Source: Paenibacillus polymyxa (GTDB lineage: Bacteria > Bacillota > Bacilli > Paenibacillales > Paenibacillaceae). From it: a stretch of 64,000 nt of DNA. The stretch spans positions 496,001-560,000 of the forward strand of contig NZ_CP015423.1 of assembly GCF_001719045.1 (NCBI RefSeq), written 5' to 3'. Positions 42,455 through 52,510 of the stretch are shown here, piece after piece; positions within the stretch are counted from its first letter, which is position 1, and the number at the start of each line of letters is the position of its first letter. The translations under genes and the position numbers were made by a program. Below the pieces are notes generated by a model. It saw only the letters and a list, made by a program, of their open reading frames with translations. It had not been told where the DNA came from and did no database searches.

Positions 42455-44173
42455 TCAGGCTTTCTTTCCTTCCGCCAAATTCAGCATTTCCTGTGCGTGA
42501 TGCAAAGTTTTTTCGGTAATTTCCACGCCGCCCAGCATCCGTGCCAATTCCTTGACACGCCCGTCCTCCGTAAGTCCCTCAATTTGAGTCATGGTCCGTC
42601 CATCATGGACATTTTTCTCAATAAGGTACTGATGATCTGCCATACATGCCACCTGTGGCAAATGAGTAATGGAAAAGACCTGACAAACGGAAGATAAACG
42701 ATATAGCTTCTCGGCAATGGATTGAGCTGCACGACCACTCACCCCGGTATCCACCTCGTCAAAAATGAGTACTGGAATTTGATCATGACGCGCAAAAATA
42801 CTTTTCATCGCCAACATGATACGTGATAGCTCACCGCCTGAAGCGATCTTACCAAGTGGACGTAATGGCTCACCTGGATTGGGGGATATAAGAAATTCCG
42901 CATTATCAATGCCCTGCTTGGTAGGTCTTACCTTCAGACCTTTATACTCATATCCGCGTGGATCTTCAATTGGATCAATGCGCACCTTGAGTGACGTTCT
43001 TTCCATCTGCAGGTCTTTTAACTCCTGCTCCACTTGCTCTGCAAGCTCTTCAGCACAAATTTCGCGTGCTTCTGTAAGCTCTTCCGAAATCTCAAGCAAA
43101 TCGGAAAGCAACTCGTCCCGTTTTGCAATGAGCTGCTCCAACCGCTCATCTTTATTTTCCAGCAGATCGGTTTCCTGCTCAATACGGCTATAGTATTCCA
43201 AAATCTGCTCTATACTATCACCATATTTTCGCTGTAACCCGGTAATTTGATTCAAACGTTGCTCCACTTCATGCAGCTTGCCTGGATTAAATTCAATATC
43301 CTCACGATAAGAACGTAATTGGAATGCTGCGTCCTCCAACTGGTAAAAAGCAGACTGAATCTGCTCCGCTATGGGCTGAAGGCTTTTGCTGTCATAGCTT
43401 TGGACATCGTTTAATCTGGACAACACGTTATTGATCGTATCCAGTCCACCTCTGCCGCTTAGCAGTTCGTATGCTCCTGATATCCCATCCATCATTTTCT
43501 CACTATGGGATAGCTTGACCCGTTCCTCTGCCAATAATTCATCTTCTCCCAATTTCAACTCCGCCGCAGCGATCTCTTCTAATTGAAATCGGTACATATC
43601 CAAAAGCTGATAAGCCTTTTGACTGGAACTTTGCAGTTCTCTTACTTCTTTTTCCGCTTTGACAAAAGCATTGTAACGCTCCCGATAAAGCGTTTTGACC
43701 GGACCGATGACCGAATCACCGAACGTATCCAGCAGCGCCAGATGGCGATCTGCACGTAGCAGACTTTGATGCTCATGTTGCCCGTGGATATTGACGAGTT
43801 GCTCACCCACCTCACGCAGCATCGTTAAATTAACCATCTGGCCGTTAATTCGAGAAGAGCTTTTTCCTTGAACCGTAAGTTCGCGACGAATCAGCAAATG
43901 CTCCTCTGCATTAGCCTTAATCCCTTGTTCCTCAAGTGTATTCCAAACTGGATGTTTTACCGGCAGTTCAAATAAGGCTTCCATCTCTGCTTTATCACAA
44001 CCGTAACGCACTAAATCAGCAGAGCCCCTACCGCCTGCAATCAGCCCAAGCGCATCGATAATAATGGATTTACCAGCACCTGTTTCCCCGCTCAACACAT
44101 GAAACCCTTTATAAAAATGAACATCGACGGCCTCTACAACCGCCAAATTCCGTATAGACAAAGTGACCAGCAT
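42455..44173 (-). CDS. recN: DNA repair protein RecN
   Basis: RecN is an SMC-like ATPase in double-strand break repair. The 572-residue protein has Walker A GETGAGKS at residues 29-36, long coiled coils through the middle (EKEVRELQSSSQKAY, EELTEAREICAEEL), the ABC signature ASGGELSRIMLAM and Walker B PVLIFDEVDTGVSG. AGAGGTG precedes the ATG. It is followed by spoIVB without an evident terminator. Confidence 0.97.
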   Translation of the reverse strand: MLVTLSIRNLAVVEAVDVHFYKGFHVLSGETGAGKSIIIDALGLIAGGRGSADLVRYGCDKAEMEALFELPVKHPVWNTLEEQGIKANAEEHLLIRRELTVQGKSSSRINGQMVNLTMLREVGEQLVNIHGQHEHQSLLRADRHLALLDTFGDSVIGPVKTLYRERYNAFVKAEKEVRELQSSSQKAYQLLDMYRFQLEEIAAAELKLGEDELLAEERVKLSHSEKMMDGISGAYELLSGRGGLDTINNVLSRLNDVQSYDSKSLQPIAEQIQSAFYQLEDAAFQLRSYREDIEFNPGKLHEVEQRLNQITGLQRKYGDSIEQILEYYSRIEQETDLLENKDERLEQLIAKRDELLSDLLEISEELTEAREICAEELAEQVEQELKDLQMERTSLKVRIDPIEDPRGYEYKGLKVRPTKQGIDNAEFLISPNPGEPLRPLGKIASGGELSRIMLAMKSIFARHDQIPVLIFDEVDTGVSGRAAQSIAEKLYRLSSVCQVFSITHLPQVACMADHQYLIEKNVHDGRTMTQIEGLTEDGRVKELARMLGGVEITEKTLHHAQEMLNLAEGKKA

Positions 44174-44231
44174 CGTTCTTTCACCTCTATGATGTACAAA
44201 TTAAAACGCCTAATATGCGTAGCCATTATAA

Positions 44232-44681
44232 TTAGGAAATGTAGCCCATAAGACGATTCACGATAGCTTCGCTGTTTTCTTCCGATCGGCAAATAATCAA
44301 AATGGTATCGTCCCCGCTAATCGTCCCCATGATCTCGGACCATTCAATATTGTCCAATAAAGCAGCAATCGAGTTGGCTGTTCCCGGCAGGCATTTCATC
44401 ACAATCAGATTGGTTGTGTAGTCAATATGCAAAAAGTTATCGACCAACGTACGTTTCAGTTTTTGGGCCGGATTGTAACGTTGATCTGAAGGCATCGAAT
44501 ATTTATATCTGCCATCGTCCATTGGAACCTTGATGAGCAGCAACTCCTTGATATCACGCGATACGGTCGCCTGCGTGACCTGAAAACCAGCCTTACGCAA
44601 TGCTTCAACCAGATCATCCTGCGTCTCAATCTCATGTTGTGAAATAATTTCCCTAATTTTAATATGTCGTTGACCCTTCAT
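44232..44681 (-). CDS. argR: Arginine repressor ArgR/AhrC
   Basis: ArgR controls arginine synthesis and breakdown. The 149-residue protein has the N-terminal winged helix ([41 protein letters not shown]) and the C-terminal oligomerisation and arginine-binding domain ([28 protein letters not shown]). GGAGG precedes the ATG. It is placed before recN as in B. subtilis (ahrC). Confidence 0.97.
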   Translation of the reverse strand: MKGQRHIKIREIISQHEIETQDDLVEALRKAGFQVTQATVSRDIKELLLIKVPMDDGRYKYSMPSDQRYNPAQKLKRTLVDNFLHIDYTTNLIVMKCLPGTANSIAALLDNIEWSEIMGTISGDDTILIICRSEENSEAIVNRLMGYIS

Positions 44682-44693
44682 ATAATCCTCCGA

Positions 44694-45170
44694 TTAACCT
44701 TCATATTCCTCTTCTTCGAGGTCTTCCACTAATGTAATAAGGCGAATACTTCGCTCGTCCGTATCAACATACAATACACCCGCGCAACCCGGATAGAGCA
44801 ATAAATACGGCATGAGCCTGTCCCTTAAATCAGGACCACTCCACTCCATTGGTTTCTTGCGGCGTGACGTTTTGACCATATATGTCGAACCGTTTCGTAC
44901 AGCCACGTAGTCTATAAACAAACGGCTATACACGGTATGTCCATTCACTTTAAAAGCAAGCGGTATTTTCATCTTCCCGCCCACTACTTCATAGCCTGCT
45001 TCTTCGAGTAGGCCTGTGGCAGGTCCTTCGTCCAAGTCCTCGTTAATCGGTATCGTCTTTAGCACAAGCGGCTCTGGCTCCTTCAACCAGGCACGTAGGC
45101 TATACAAAGCCCATATCCCTAATATCACCCCGATCACAGCGATGATAACCGTATCATATCTTGTGTCCAT
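44694..45170 (-). CDS. Hypothetical membrane-anchored protein
   Basis: This 158-residue protein has an N-terminal membrane helix (TVIIAVIGVILGIWALYSL) and a soluble remainder with EEAGYEVVGGKMKIPLAFKVNGHTVYSRLFIDYVAVRNG, then an acidic end (EDLEEEEYEG). I do not recognise a named family. It is 12 bases upstream of argR, so it is probably co-transcribed with argR-recN. GAGGTG precedes the ATG. A nuclease-like fold is possible from the beta pattern, but nothing shows it. Confidence 0.65.
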   Translation of the reverse strand: MDTRYDTVIIAVIGVILGIWALYSLRAWLKEPEPLVLKTIPINEDLDEGPATGLLEEAGYEVVGGKMKIPLAFKVNGHTVYSRLFIDYVAVRNGSTYMVKTSRRKKPMEWSGPDLRDRLMPYLLLYPGCAGVLYVDTDERSIRLITLVEDLEEEEYEG

Positions 45171-45275
45171 GGACCGATCACCTCATGGACATATTCTAGG
45201 ACAAGATGTAAAATCCCTTTTCCTTTGTACATCTCATTATAGGCGAACGTGAGTTCTATAATCAATCCCTCACAC

Positions 45276-45321
45276 CAAAAAGAGGTTCCCTTAAGTTCAC
45301 AGAACTCATGGAGAACCCCTG
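45276..45321 (-). terminator. Terminator after the TlyA-type gene
   Basis: AGGGGTTCTC / GGGAACCTCT arms are followed on the minus strand by TTTTTGG, just after the stop codon. Confidence 0.75.
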
Positions 45322-45325
45322 AATG

Positions 45326-46177
45326 TTACTTACGCGATGGACCATTATTAAAAGTCTGACCTGCTTCCTGAACGGTACGTTCAATCAGTGGTCTGAAATC
45401 CATCTTCTCCAGCTGCGATTCTGCAGCAGGAAGCCCATCCAAACGCCAATGCGCTAAAAATTCAATATTGCCTTCTCCACCTGTAATAGGCGAATAAGCC
45501 AAACCTTGCAGCGTAAGTCCAAGCTCATGTGCAAACATCAGAATGGTCTGCAACACTTCTTTATGCGTAGCAGGATCACGGACCACACCGGATTTTCCGA
45601 CCTTTTCGCGTCCAGCTTCGAATTGCGGCTTGATTAGAGCTACAATATCAGCAGGTTGATGCAACAAGGCAAGCAACGGGGGCAAAATAATACGTAATGA
45701 AATAAAGGAAACGTCAATACTAGCGAAATTCGGCACGGAACCATTCAAATCCGCGGGTGTCATATATCTGAAATTCGTTTTCTCCATTACGCATACTCGT
45801 TCATCATTACGAAGGGACCAATCCAGCTGGTTATAACCCACATCAATGGCGTATACGTATTCAGCTCCATGCTGAAGCGCACAATCCGTAAAACCTCCAG
45901 TGGACGAGCCAATATCCAGCATTGTCCTGCCCTTCATATCCAGCTCAAATTGACGGATGGCCTTCTCCAGCTTCAATCCTCCACGGCTTACATACGGATG
46001 CACCGAACCCTTAACTTTAAGCTCGCTGGCGCGTGGTACCTTCATCCCCGCCTTCTCGATCCGTTCGCTGTCCGCCAGCACTAGCCCAGCCATAATCGCA
46101 GCTTTAGCTTTTTCACGGCTTTCAAAAAAGCCTTGTTCTACAAGTAATACATCAATGCGTTCCTTCGGAACAGACAT
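45326..46177 (-). CDS. TlyA family RNA methyltransferase (YqxC type)
   Basis: The 283-residue protein joins an S4 RNA-binding domain (ERIDVLLVEQGFFESREKAKAAIMAGLV) to an FtsJ-like methyltransferase domain with MLDIGSSTGGFTDCAL, DVGYNQLDWSLR and LIKPQFEAGREKVGKSG. TlyA 2'-O-methylates 16S or 23S rRNA in characterised cases; the exact substrate here is unknown. It lies between dxs and argR as in related genomes. Confidence 0.9.
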   Translation of the reverse strand: MSVPKERIDVLLVEQGFFESREKAKAAIMAGLVLADSERIEKAGMKVPRASELKVKGSVHPYVSRGGLKLEKAIRQFELDMKGRTMLDIGSSTGGFTDCALQHGAEYVYAIDVGYNQLDWSLRNDERVCVMEKTNFRYMTPADLNGSVPNFASIDVSFISLRIILPPLLALLHQPADIVALIKPQFEAGREKVGKSGVVRDPATHKEVLQTILMFAHELGLTLQGLAYSPITGGEGNIEFLAHWRLDGLPAAESQLEKMDFRPLIERTVQEAGQTFNNGPSRK

Positions 46178-46253
46178 GTTAATCTCCCTTTAGGCAGCCA
46201 GGCTGCTCTTGTCATACTTTTTATAAACGTCATGGTCTTCACTTCAAGTTACC

Positions 46254-48152
46254 CTATACGGATTGTCCCATGCCATATGCTGGTTCAGCAGCCCATTTAC
46301 GCAGCTTTAAGCATACATCCTCAATGGTAAGACCTACTTCAGCACGCTGCTCTTTGATGGAGCCATGCTCCACGAACAGATCGGGAATCCCCATTAGGCG
46401 CACCTGTGCCTCTTGTATTTCGGCTTTAGCGTAGAATTCCAGTACAGCGCTACCCAAGCTTCCTGCTTCAGAAGCTTCTTCCAATACGATCAGCTTCGTA
46501 TGCTGACGAGCCAGCTCACGCAACATATCCTCGTCCAAAGGCTTCAGGAAACGGGCATTCACGACGCCCACTTGCAAACCTTCCCGTTTCATCGCCTCCG
46601 CAGCCTCTGTCGCCACCTGGAGCATCGGTCCTGATGCGATTACAGCAAAGCCCTCGCCTTTACGCAGGAGCTCCCAACTGCCGATGGGAATAGCCTGTAA
46701 TTCTTTATCCATCGGCACGCCAACCACATTAACACGCGGGTAACGATAAGCAATTGGACCATCTTCATAGTCGAGCGCTGTTTTCATCATATGGCGTAGC
46801 TCGTTCTCATCCTTTGGCATCATAAGCACAAGATTGGGGATATGACGCAAGAATGCCACATCAAACACGCCATGATGAGTTTCCCCGTCAGCCCCAACAA
46901 AACCTGCACGGTCAATCGCGAACATTACGTTCGCATTATGACGACAGATATCATGCACAATCTGGTCATAAGCACGCTGCATAAAAGTGGAATACACCGC
47001 AAACACCGGCTTCATCCCTTCCATTGCCAACGCAGCACACATGGTAGCTGCATGCTGTTCAGCAATGCCGACGTCAATCATACGGCTAGGAAACTCTTTA
47101 CTAAACGGTACCAATCCTGATCCGCCAGGCATAGCGGGTGTGACCGCAACGATGCGCTCATCCTGCTCAGCCAGCTCAATCAACGTTCGACCGAAAATTT
47201 CGGTATACATCGGATTACCTACAGCTTTGAGTACCTGACCCGATTCAATTTTGTAGGGACTGATTCCATGCCATTTGTGTGAATCTGCTTCCGCAGGTTT
47301 ATAGCCCTTGCCCTTGGTGGTTACGACATGCACCAATACAGGGCCAGTGACATTATCAGCCTGCTGGAAGGTTTCGATTAGCTTCGGCAAATCATGTCCG
47401 TCCACTGGACCGAGATACGTAAGTCCCAGTTCCTCAAACAGTACACCAGGCACCATCATATATTTAAGACTGTCCTTGACACGGCCAGCCGATTTAGCAA
47501 GTTTACCGCCGATCGCGGGTATTTTTTTCAGCAAAACTTCCAGCTCATCTTTTGCTCGCAAATAATGACGGTCCGAGCGGATTTTACTCAAATAATTATG
47601 CATGGCCCCTACATTAGGTGCTATGGACATTTCGTTGTCATTCAGAATGACCATTAAATTTTTGCGCTCATGACCGATATGATTCAACGCTTCGAAGGCC
47701 ATCCCCCCAGTCAACGCTCCGTCTCCGATCATTGCAATGACTTTATTGTCCTCGCCCTTCAAATCTCGAGCCAAGGCCATTCCCATTGCCGCCGACAGAG
47801 AAGTGCTGCTATGACCGGCTTCCCAAACATCATGCTCGCTCTCACTTCTTTTTACAAAACCACAAAGTCCATCACGCTGACGAAGTGTATCAAAACGGTC
47901 CATTCGCCCTGTCAATATTTTGTGTACGTAGGCTTGGTGCCCAACGTCATAAATCATCTTGTCCTTTGGACTGTTATAGCAATAATGCAGGGCGATCGTG
48001 AGCTCAACCACTCCCAGATTCGATGCCAGATGCCCCCCAGTCACGGACAGCTTCTCAATCAAAAAGCTCCTGATTTCCTCGGCTAGAGAAGCCAACTCCT
48101 CAACCGACAGTGATTTCAGATCGCCTGGTTGCTTTATGTGTGGAAGCAGCAC
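46254..48152 (-). CDS. dxs: 1-deoxy-D-xylulose-5-phosphate synthase
   Basis: Dxs makes DXP from pyruvate and glyceraldehyde 3-phosphate, the first step of the MEP isoprenoid pathway. Motifs: [19 protein letters not shown] near the N-terminus, [18 protein letters not shown] (thiamine), [10 protein letters not shown], and the transketolase domain with [20 protein letters not shown]. The GTG at 48152 has GGGGAG six bases before it, better than a TTG 15 codons upstream. Size 632 is normal. IspA is encoded just upstream. Confidence 0.96.
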   Translation of the reverse strand: MLLPHIKQPGDLKSLSVEELASLAEEIRSFLIEKLSVTGGHLASNLGVVELTIALHYCYNSPKDKMIYDVGHQAYVHKILTGRMDRFDTLRQRDGLCGFVKRSESEHDVWEAGHSSTSLSAAMGMALARDLKGEDNKVIAMIGDGALTGGMAFEALNHIGHERKNLMVILNDNEMSIAPNVGAMHNYLSKIRSDRHYLRAKDELEVLLKKIPAIGGKLAKSAGRVKDSLKYMMVPGVLFEELGLTYLGPVDGHDLPKLIETFQQADNVTGPVLVHVVTTKGKGYKPAEADSHKWHGISPYKIESGQVLKAVGNPMYTEIFGRTLIELAEQDERIVAVTPAMPGGSGLVPFSKEFPSRMIDVGIAEQHAATMCAALAMEGMKPVFAVYSTFMQRAYDQIVHDICRHNANVMFAIDRAGFVGADGETHHGVFDVAFLRHIPNLVLMMPKDENELRHMMKTALDYEDGPIAYRYPRVNVVGVPMDKELQAIPIGSWELLRKGEGFAVIASGPMLQVATEAAEAMKREGLQVGVVNARFLKPLDEDMLRELARQHTKLIVLEEASEAGSLGSAVLEFYAKAEIQEAQVRLMGIPDLFVEHGSIKEQRAEVGLTIEDVCLKLRKWAAEPAYGMGQSV

Positions 48153-48259
48153 GCATATCTCCCCGCTTTCCTTCAAGTTTGTGTGTAAAGTTAACAAGTA
48201 TTATATCACACTTTTTAACTGTGCTTAAACGCAGACAAGTCAAAACAGCTCTAACGCAA

Positions 48260-49183
48260 CTAATGATCACGCTTCATCAGGTAATCCGCTATCTCCAGCA
48301 AACGAGAAGAATCGGGAATACCGCTCTCTGTTATCACTTTTTTAGCAGATGCGGTGAGTTCCTCCACCTGCCGCAAAGATGCGTCCATACCAATGAAATA
48401 CGGATAGGTAACCTTCTCCTGCTCAACATCACTTTGCGTTTTCTTACCCATTTTGCTCTCATCGCCTATGAGGTCCAGTATATCGTCCTGTATCTGAAAA
48501 GCCAGCCCCAAGTCTCGTCCAAAGCGGCGAAGCGCCTCTAATTGATTCTTGTCCGCCCCACCAATCCGTCCACCTGCCAAGAGCGAGAAAATAATCAAAT
48601 CAGCAGTTTTATGAAGATGGATATATTCCAGTTCCTCGATCCCCGTCATTCCTTGCTCGCCTGACATATCGGCGACCTGTCCGCCTACCATGCCCCGTGC
48701 GCCACTCATTTCGGACAAATCCTCAACAATGGACAACAGCGAATCGGATGAAACACCGTGACGTCGTCCTGCTTGCACAATGCTGTAAAAGGCATGGGTC
48801 AACAAAGCATCACCCGCAAGGACGGCAACCGCCTCGCCGTATACCTTATGATTCGTCAGCTTACCTCGCCGATAATCATCATCATCCATGGCTGGCAAGT
48901 CGTCATGAATGAGAGAGTACGTATGTACCATTTCTACCGCACATGCCACTGGCAACGCAGCTTCCCTGCTTCCACCGAATGCTTCAGCAGCAGCGATCAC
49001 AAGCAGAGGCCGCAGCCGTTTTCCGCCTGCGGTGAGTGAATAATTCATAGATTCTCGAAGAACATCGGGAATGTTCCAATCGGTCGGGAACTGCTCGGTC
49101 AGTGCAGACGAAACCGCATCCGCCGTCCCGGTCAAATATTCCTTGAACGACGGTCTATTCAAGCCCTTCACCGCCGTTTTCAT
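48260..49183 (-). CDS. ispA: Polyprenyl synthetase, probable farnesyl diphosphate synthase
   Basis: This 307-residue prenyltransferase has the two aspartate-rich motifs, HDDLPAMDDDDYRRG near residue 95 and FQIQDDILDLIGD near 230, plus GGKRLRPLLVIAAAEAFGG. It condenses IPP with DMAPP and GPP. The start overlaps the 3' end of xseB by 29 bases; a start inside at TTG or GTG codons is possible, as no strong ribosome site marks the ATG. Together with dxs it forms an isoprenoid pair. Confidence 0.93.
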   Translation of the reverse strand: MKTAVKGLNRPSFKEYLTGTADAVSSALTEQFPTDWNIPDVLRESMNYSLTAGGKRLRPLLVIAAAEAFGGSREAALPVACAVEMVHTYSLIHDDLPAMDDDDYRRGKLTNHKVYGEAVAVLAGDALLTHAFYSIVQAGRRHGVSSDSLLSIVEDLSEMSGARGMVGGQVADMSGEQGMTGIEELEYIHLHKTADLIIFSLLAGGRIGGADKNQLEALRRFGRDLGLAFQIQDDILDLIGDESKMGKKTQSDVEQEKVTYPYFIGMDASLRQVEELTASAKKVITESGIPDSSRLLEIADYLMKRDH

Positions 49184-49415
49184 CTAATCCGCCGCCAAAA
49201 GGCTTCTTGCGCAAATCTCCATCCTCTTCCACGATCATTTCAATTTTACGTTCAACCTGCTCCAGCTTTTGACTGCAAAGCTGAGACAGCTTCATCCCCC
49301 GCTGGAACAAATCAATGGCTTGCTCCAGAGGAACGTCTCCATGCTCCAGTTGTCCGACAATTTCTTCAAGAGCGGCCATAGCCGCTTCAAAATTCAATTC
49401 CGTTTCATTCGCCAC
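49155..49415 (-). CDS. xseB: Exodeoxyribonuclease VII small subunit
   Basis: XseB is the 86-residue helical small subunit with the family motif FEAAMAALEEIVGQLEHGDVPLEQAIDLFQRGMKL. A glycine-rich tail (FGGGLDENGGEGLE) is extra. The GTG start overlaps xseA by 11 bases, and its AAGGAGG is 12 bases off. The tail overlaps the start of ispA. Confidence 0.95.
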   Translation of the reverse strand: MANETELNFEAAMAALEEIVGQLEHGDVPLEQAIDLFQRGMKLSQLCSQKLEQVERKIEMIVEEDGDLRKKPFGGGLDENGGEGLE

Positions 49416-50769
49416 CGTGCTTCGCGTCCTCCTTCATTCCCCATACTTGGCAGTCCAACTGCCCATCACTCACTTTAATCTTGATGGAATCTCCCGGCTG
49501 TACGTCTTTGAGCGACTTAATCAGCCGTTTCTCCTGCTCATCGTATACCAAGCTATAGCCTCGGGCCATGACTTTGAGTGGGCTCAGCGCATCCAACTGA
49601 CGGATTCCCGTGTGCAACTGCTGCCGTCCCGTTTTCGTAATAGCACGCATCGCAGACTCCAGCTGACGTTGCGCCATATCCGTCTGCTTGCGTGCAGAAC
49701 GAATTTGTTCACGCGGATTAAACCGCTCTAGCACCTGACGCATACGTGCATTCTTTTCTGCGTTTAAGCGTGAACGGTTACCCACTGCGCGGATTAGCCG
49801 CTGATGCAGCATGTCCATTCGCTCTGCATGCTGTAGCATATAGCGGCGTGGGTGCAGCAGGACTGGTGAACGCTGAAGCCTCACCAAGCGTTCACGGCTG
49901 GTTTCCAGCCGCTGCCGGAGGCCGTTGCGCAGGCGTTGCTCACGCTGGAGCAGCTGATCCCGTAGCTCTGCCTGATTAGGCACAGCCAACTCAGCTGCTG
50001 CGGTTGGCGTTGCTGCACGCAAGTCAGCCACAAAATCGGCAATGGTAAAATCCGTTTCGTGTCCAACTGCCGAAATAACCGGAATGACCGATGCGTAAAT
50101 GGCCCGCGCAACCGCTTCCTCATTAAACGCCCACAGTTCTTCCAACGAGCCACCTCCCCGTCCGACGATCATCACCTGAACCTCTTGCATACGATTCATA
50201 GCTTCAATTGCCTTGACGATCGAGGGTGCGGCTCCTTTTCCTTGTACAAGCACAGGATACAACACAATTCCAGCCTGCGGGTATCGCCGTTGAAGTGTCG
50301 TAATAATATCACGCACAGCCGCTCCGGTCGGTGACGTAATCACGCCAATGGTTGCCGGATGGGCAGGGAGATTACGCTTACGAGCAGTATCAAACAGTCC
50401 CTCTGCATCCAGCTTTTGCTTGAGCTGTTCATAAGCTAAATAAAGGCTTCCTATACCATCAGGCTGCATTTGAGTCGCATAAAACTGATATTGTCCATCT
50501 CGTTCGTACACGGATACGTTTCCCCGGGCAATAACACGCGTACCTTCTTTCGGTACGAAGGGAAGCCGCTGATTATGGGTTGCAAACATAATCGAACGTA
50601 TGCGGCTCCCCTCATCCTTGAGCGTAAAGTACATGTGACCACTCGAATGATGCGTAAAATTAGAAATTTCCCCGCGTATCCATACATCAGACAGCACCTG
50701 ATCCGATTCCAGTTTCATCCGGATATAACGATTCAGGTCCTTTATAGAGTAAATACGTTGTTCAGCCAT
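49405..50769 (-). CDS. xseA: Exodeoxyribonuclease VII large subunit
   Basis: XseA is the catalytic subunit. The 454-residue protein has the N-terminal OB fold (VWIRGEISNFTHHSSGHMYFTLKDEGS), the nuclease domain (GVITSPTGAAVRDIITTLQRRYP, VMIVGRGGGSLEELWAFNEE, AVGHETDFTIADFVADLRAATPTAAAE), and a coiled coil of about 150 residues that binds XseB. The start is supported by AAGGG upstream. It follows folD by 12 bases. Confidence 0.97.
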   Translation of the reverse strand: MAEQRIYSIKDLNRYIRMKLESDQVLSDVWIRGEISNFTHHSSGHMYFTLKDEGSRIRSIMFATHNQRLPFVPKEGTRVIARGNVSVYERDGQYQFYATQMQPDGIGSLYLAYEQLKQKLDAEGLFDTARKRNLPAHPATIGVITSPTGAAVRDIITTLQRRYPQAGIVLYPVLVQGKGAAPSIVKAIEAMNRMQEVQVMIVGRGGGSLEELWAFNEEAVARAIYASVIPVISAVGHETDFTIADFVADLRAATPTAAAELAVPNQAELRDQLLQREQRLRNGLRQRLETSRERLVRLQRSPVLLHPRRYMLQHAERMDMLHQRLIRAVGNRSRLNAEKNARMRQVLERFNPREQIRSARKQTDMAQRQLESAMRAITKTGRQQLHTGIRQLDALSPLKVMARGYSLVYDEQEKRLIKSLKDVQPGDSIKIKVSDGQLDCQVWGMKEDAKHGGE

Positions 50770-50781
50770 AGGCAGCTGCCC

Positions 50782-51639
50782 TTATGCCAAACCGTGCGAC
50801 CGCTTGGCCGCTACAAGCGTATTTTGCATCAGCATCGTAATCGTCATCGGGCCTACTCCGCCGGGAACAGGCGTAATCGGACCAGACACTTGCTTCACGC
50901 TCTCAAAATCAACGTCCCCCGCCAGCTTTCCGTTCTCCAGACGGTTCATCCCCACATCTATCACAACCGCTCCGGGCTTCACGAACGAAGCATCAATAAA
51001 GTTGGCCTTGCCGATCGCAACGACTAAGATATCCGCTTGTCGACTTAGATCCCCGATATTCGCTGTACGGGAGTGGCACATCGTAACCGTAGCATTTTCA
51101 CGTTGCAACAATAAAGACACTGGCTTGCCTACGATATTACTGCGACCAATAACTACCGCATGTTTACCAGCAATCTCCACTCCAGCACGCTTGATTAACT
51201 CAATGACTCCAGCAGGAGTACAAGGCAATAGACTATCGTCACCGATGACCAAATTCCCTACGTTCACCGGATGGAATCCATCCACATCCTTCTCCACTGC
51301 AATCGCGTCAATGACAGCTTTTTCATGAATATGCTTTGGCAACGGCAGTTGAACCAAAATCCCATGGATAGTACTTTGATGGTTCAGCTTGTCCACTAGT
51401 TTCAGTAATGCTTCCTGAGAAGTATCTGCTGACAACCGGTGAACCTCTGAGTAATAGCCGAGATCATGGCACGCCTTTTCCTTGTTTTTAACATACACCT
51501 GCGAAGCGGGATCTTCGCCTACCAATACAACAGCCAGTCCCGGTTGAAAGCGGTGCTCTTTCAGACGAATGACCTCTTGCTGAATGCTTGCGCGAATATC
51601 CTGAGAGATTTGTTTACCATCAATGATCGGTGCTGACAT
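50782..51639 (-). CDS. folD: Bifunctional methylenetetrahydrofolate dehydrogenase / cyclohydrolase
   Basis: FolD converts methylene-THF to formyl-THF for purine and initiator tRNA synthesis. At 285 residues it has YVKNKEKAC (catalytic Lys region), [18 protein letters not shown], the NADP motif [17 protein letters not shown] and the C-terminal [20 protein letters not shown] lies upstream of the ATG. It sits between nusB and xseA as in B. subtilis. Confidence 0.97.
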   Translation of the reverse strand: MSAPIIDGKQISQDIRASIQQEVIRLKEHRFQPGLAVVLVGEDPASQVYVKNKEKACHDLGYYSEVHRLSADTSQEALLKLVDKLNHQSTIHGILVQLPLPKHIHEKAVIDAIAVEKDVDGFHPVNVGNLVIGDDSLLPCTPAGVIELIKRAGVEIAGKHAVVIGRSNIVGKPVSLLLQRENATVTMCHSRTANIGDLSRQADILVVAIGKANFIDASFVKPGAVVIDVGMNRLENGKLAGDVDFESVKQVSGPITPVPGGVGPMTITMLMQNTLVAAKRSHGLA

Positions 51640-51676
51640 GTTTAACCACTCTCCAACCTGATTCAGTAGTCTCTAC

Positions 51677-52126
51677 TTAAAAACGTGCTTTCAATTGCTC
51701 CAGTTCTTGAATCACTCGTCCCAGTACACCATTAACAAATTTACCGGACTCCTCGGTACCAAAGTGCTTCGACAACTCAATCGCTTCATTAACAGCTACC
51801 TTGGCTGGAACATCCTCACGGAAAATCATCTCATATGCCGCAAGTCTCAAAATTTGACGATCTACACGTGAAAGTCTGCTGATCTGCCAGCCTTTAAGAT
51901 AATCCACCAACAGCCCATCAATGGCTTCCTTGTGCTCCCACGTACCCCGCACATGCTCTAAAACATACGCTCTTAACACTGCCGCGTCTTTAACGACAAC
52001 TTCCGCTTCGTTTTCCTCAGCGGCTTCCTGAAGCAACATGTCCACGGCTGCTGCCGCATCCACTTCATTCATTTCCATATGGTACATACTCTGTACCGCT
52101 AATTCCCTCGCCAGACGTCTTTTCAT
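51677..52126 (-). CDS. nusB: Transcription antitermination factor NusB
   Basis: NusB with NusE (S10) binds boxA RNA to promote antitermination, mainly of rRNA operons. The 149-residue helical protein has RRLARELAVQSMYHMEM at the start and DRQILRLAAYEMIF then VAVNEAIELSKHFGTEESGKFVNGVLG. AGGAGG precedes the ATG. It follows a terminator, so it starts a new unit with folD, xseA and others. Confidence 0.97.
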   Translation of the reverse strand: MKRRLARELAVQSMYHMEMNEVDAAAAVDMLLQEAAEENEAEVVVKDAAVLRAYVLEHVRGTWEHKEAIDGLLVDYLKGWQISRLSRVDRQILRLAAYEMIFREDVPAKVAVNEAIELSKHFGTEESGKFVNGVLGRVIQELEQLKARF

Positions 52127-52179
52127 GCCCTGCCTCCTACGCTTGCCTATATCTATTTTTCATTCTAACCAATTTCCAC

Positions 52180-52262
52180 AAAAAAACCTGTGAACGCATC
52201 CTCCAAAACGTTGGGCGCAAAGAAGCTACAGCTCTATTTTGGAGAACACGTATCACAGGGTT
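52180..52262 (-). terminator. Terminator after the DUF2273 gene
   Basis: A long hairpin pairs ACCCTGTGA...CTCCAAAA with TTTTGGAGG...TCACAGGT (with bulges) and is followed on the minus strand by TTTTTT. Confidence 0.75.
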
Positions 52263-52495
52263 CATTTAAAAGGACGCCAACGCTGCGACAACCAATCGCC
52301 CCATTCCTTCCAAGGGAGAAATGAACCAAGCGCTGAATCGCTACGTCTTCCTAGCGTATATCCGATGAACACCATCAATGCAAAGAACAACATATTCCAA
52401 AAGCCTGCCCACAAATAAATAAAACCGAAAAAAATACCAGCCGTGATCCCCATGATCCGGCCCTTGTAACTTCCCCATATTTCTTTCCAGGGCAT
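52262..52495 (-). CDS. DUF2273 family small membrane protein
   Basis: The 77-residue protein has two adjacent hydrophobic segments (IMGITAGIFFGFIYLWAGFW and MLFFALMVFIGYTLG) and matches the DUF2273 family, commonly beside amaP and Asp23 genes in Gram-positives. It probably takes part in the same envelope-stress membrane cluster. AGAGGTG precedes the ATG. Confidence 0.85.
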   Translation of the reverse strand: MPWKEIWGSYKGRIMGITAGIFFGFIYLWAGFWNMLFFALMVFIGYTLGRRSDSALGSFLPWKEWGDWLSQRWRPFK

Positions 52496-52510
52496 CAGGG
52501 AAAATCACCT

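Noticed and set aside
42332..42455. A sigma-F/G-like promoter before spoIVB (GTTATA-N15-GGTTACCTTA)
   Set aside because: Several key positions of the -10 do not fit and the -35 has an extra base, so support is too weak to list.
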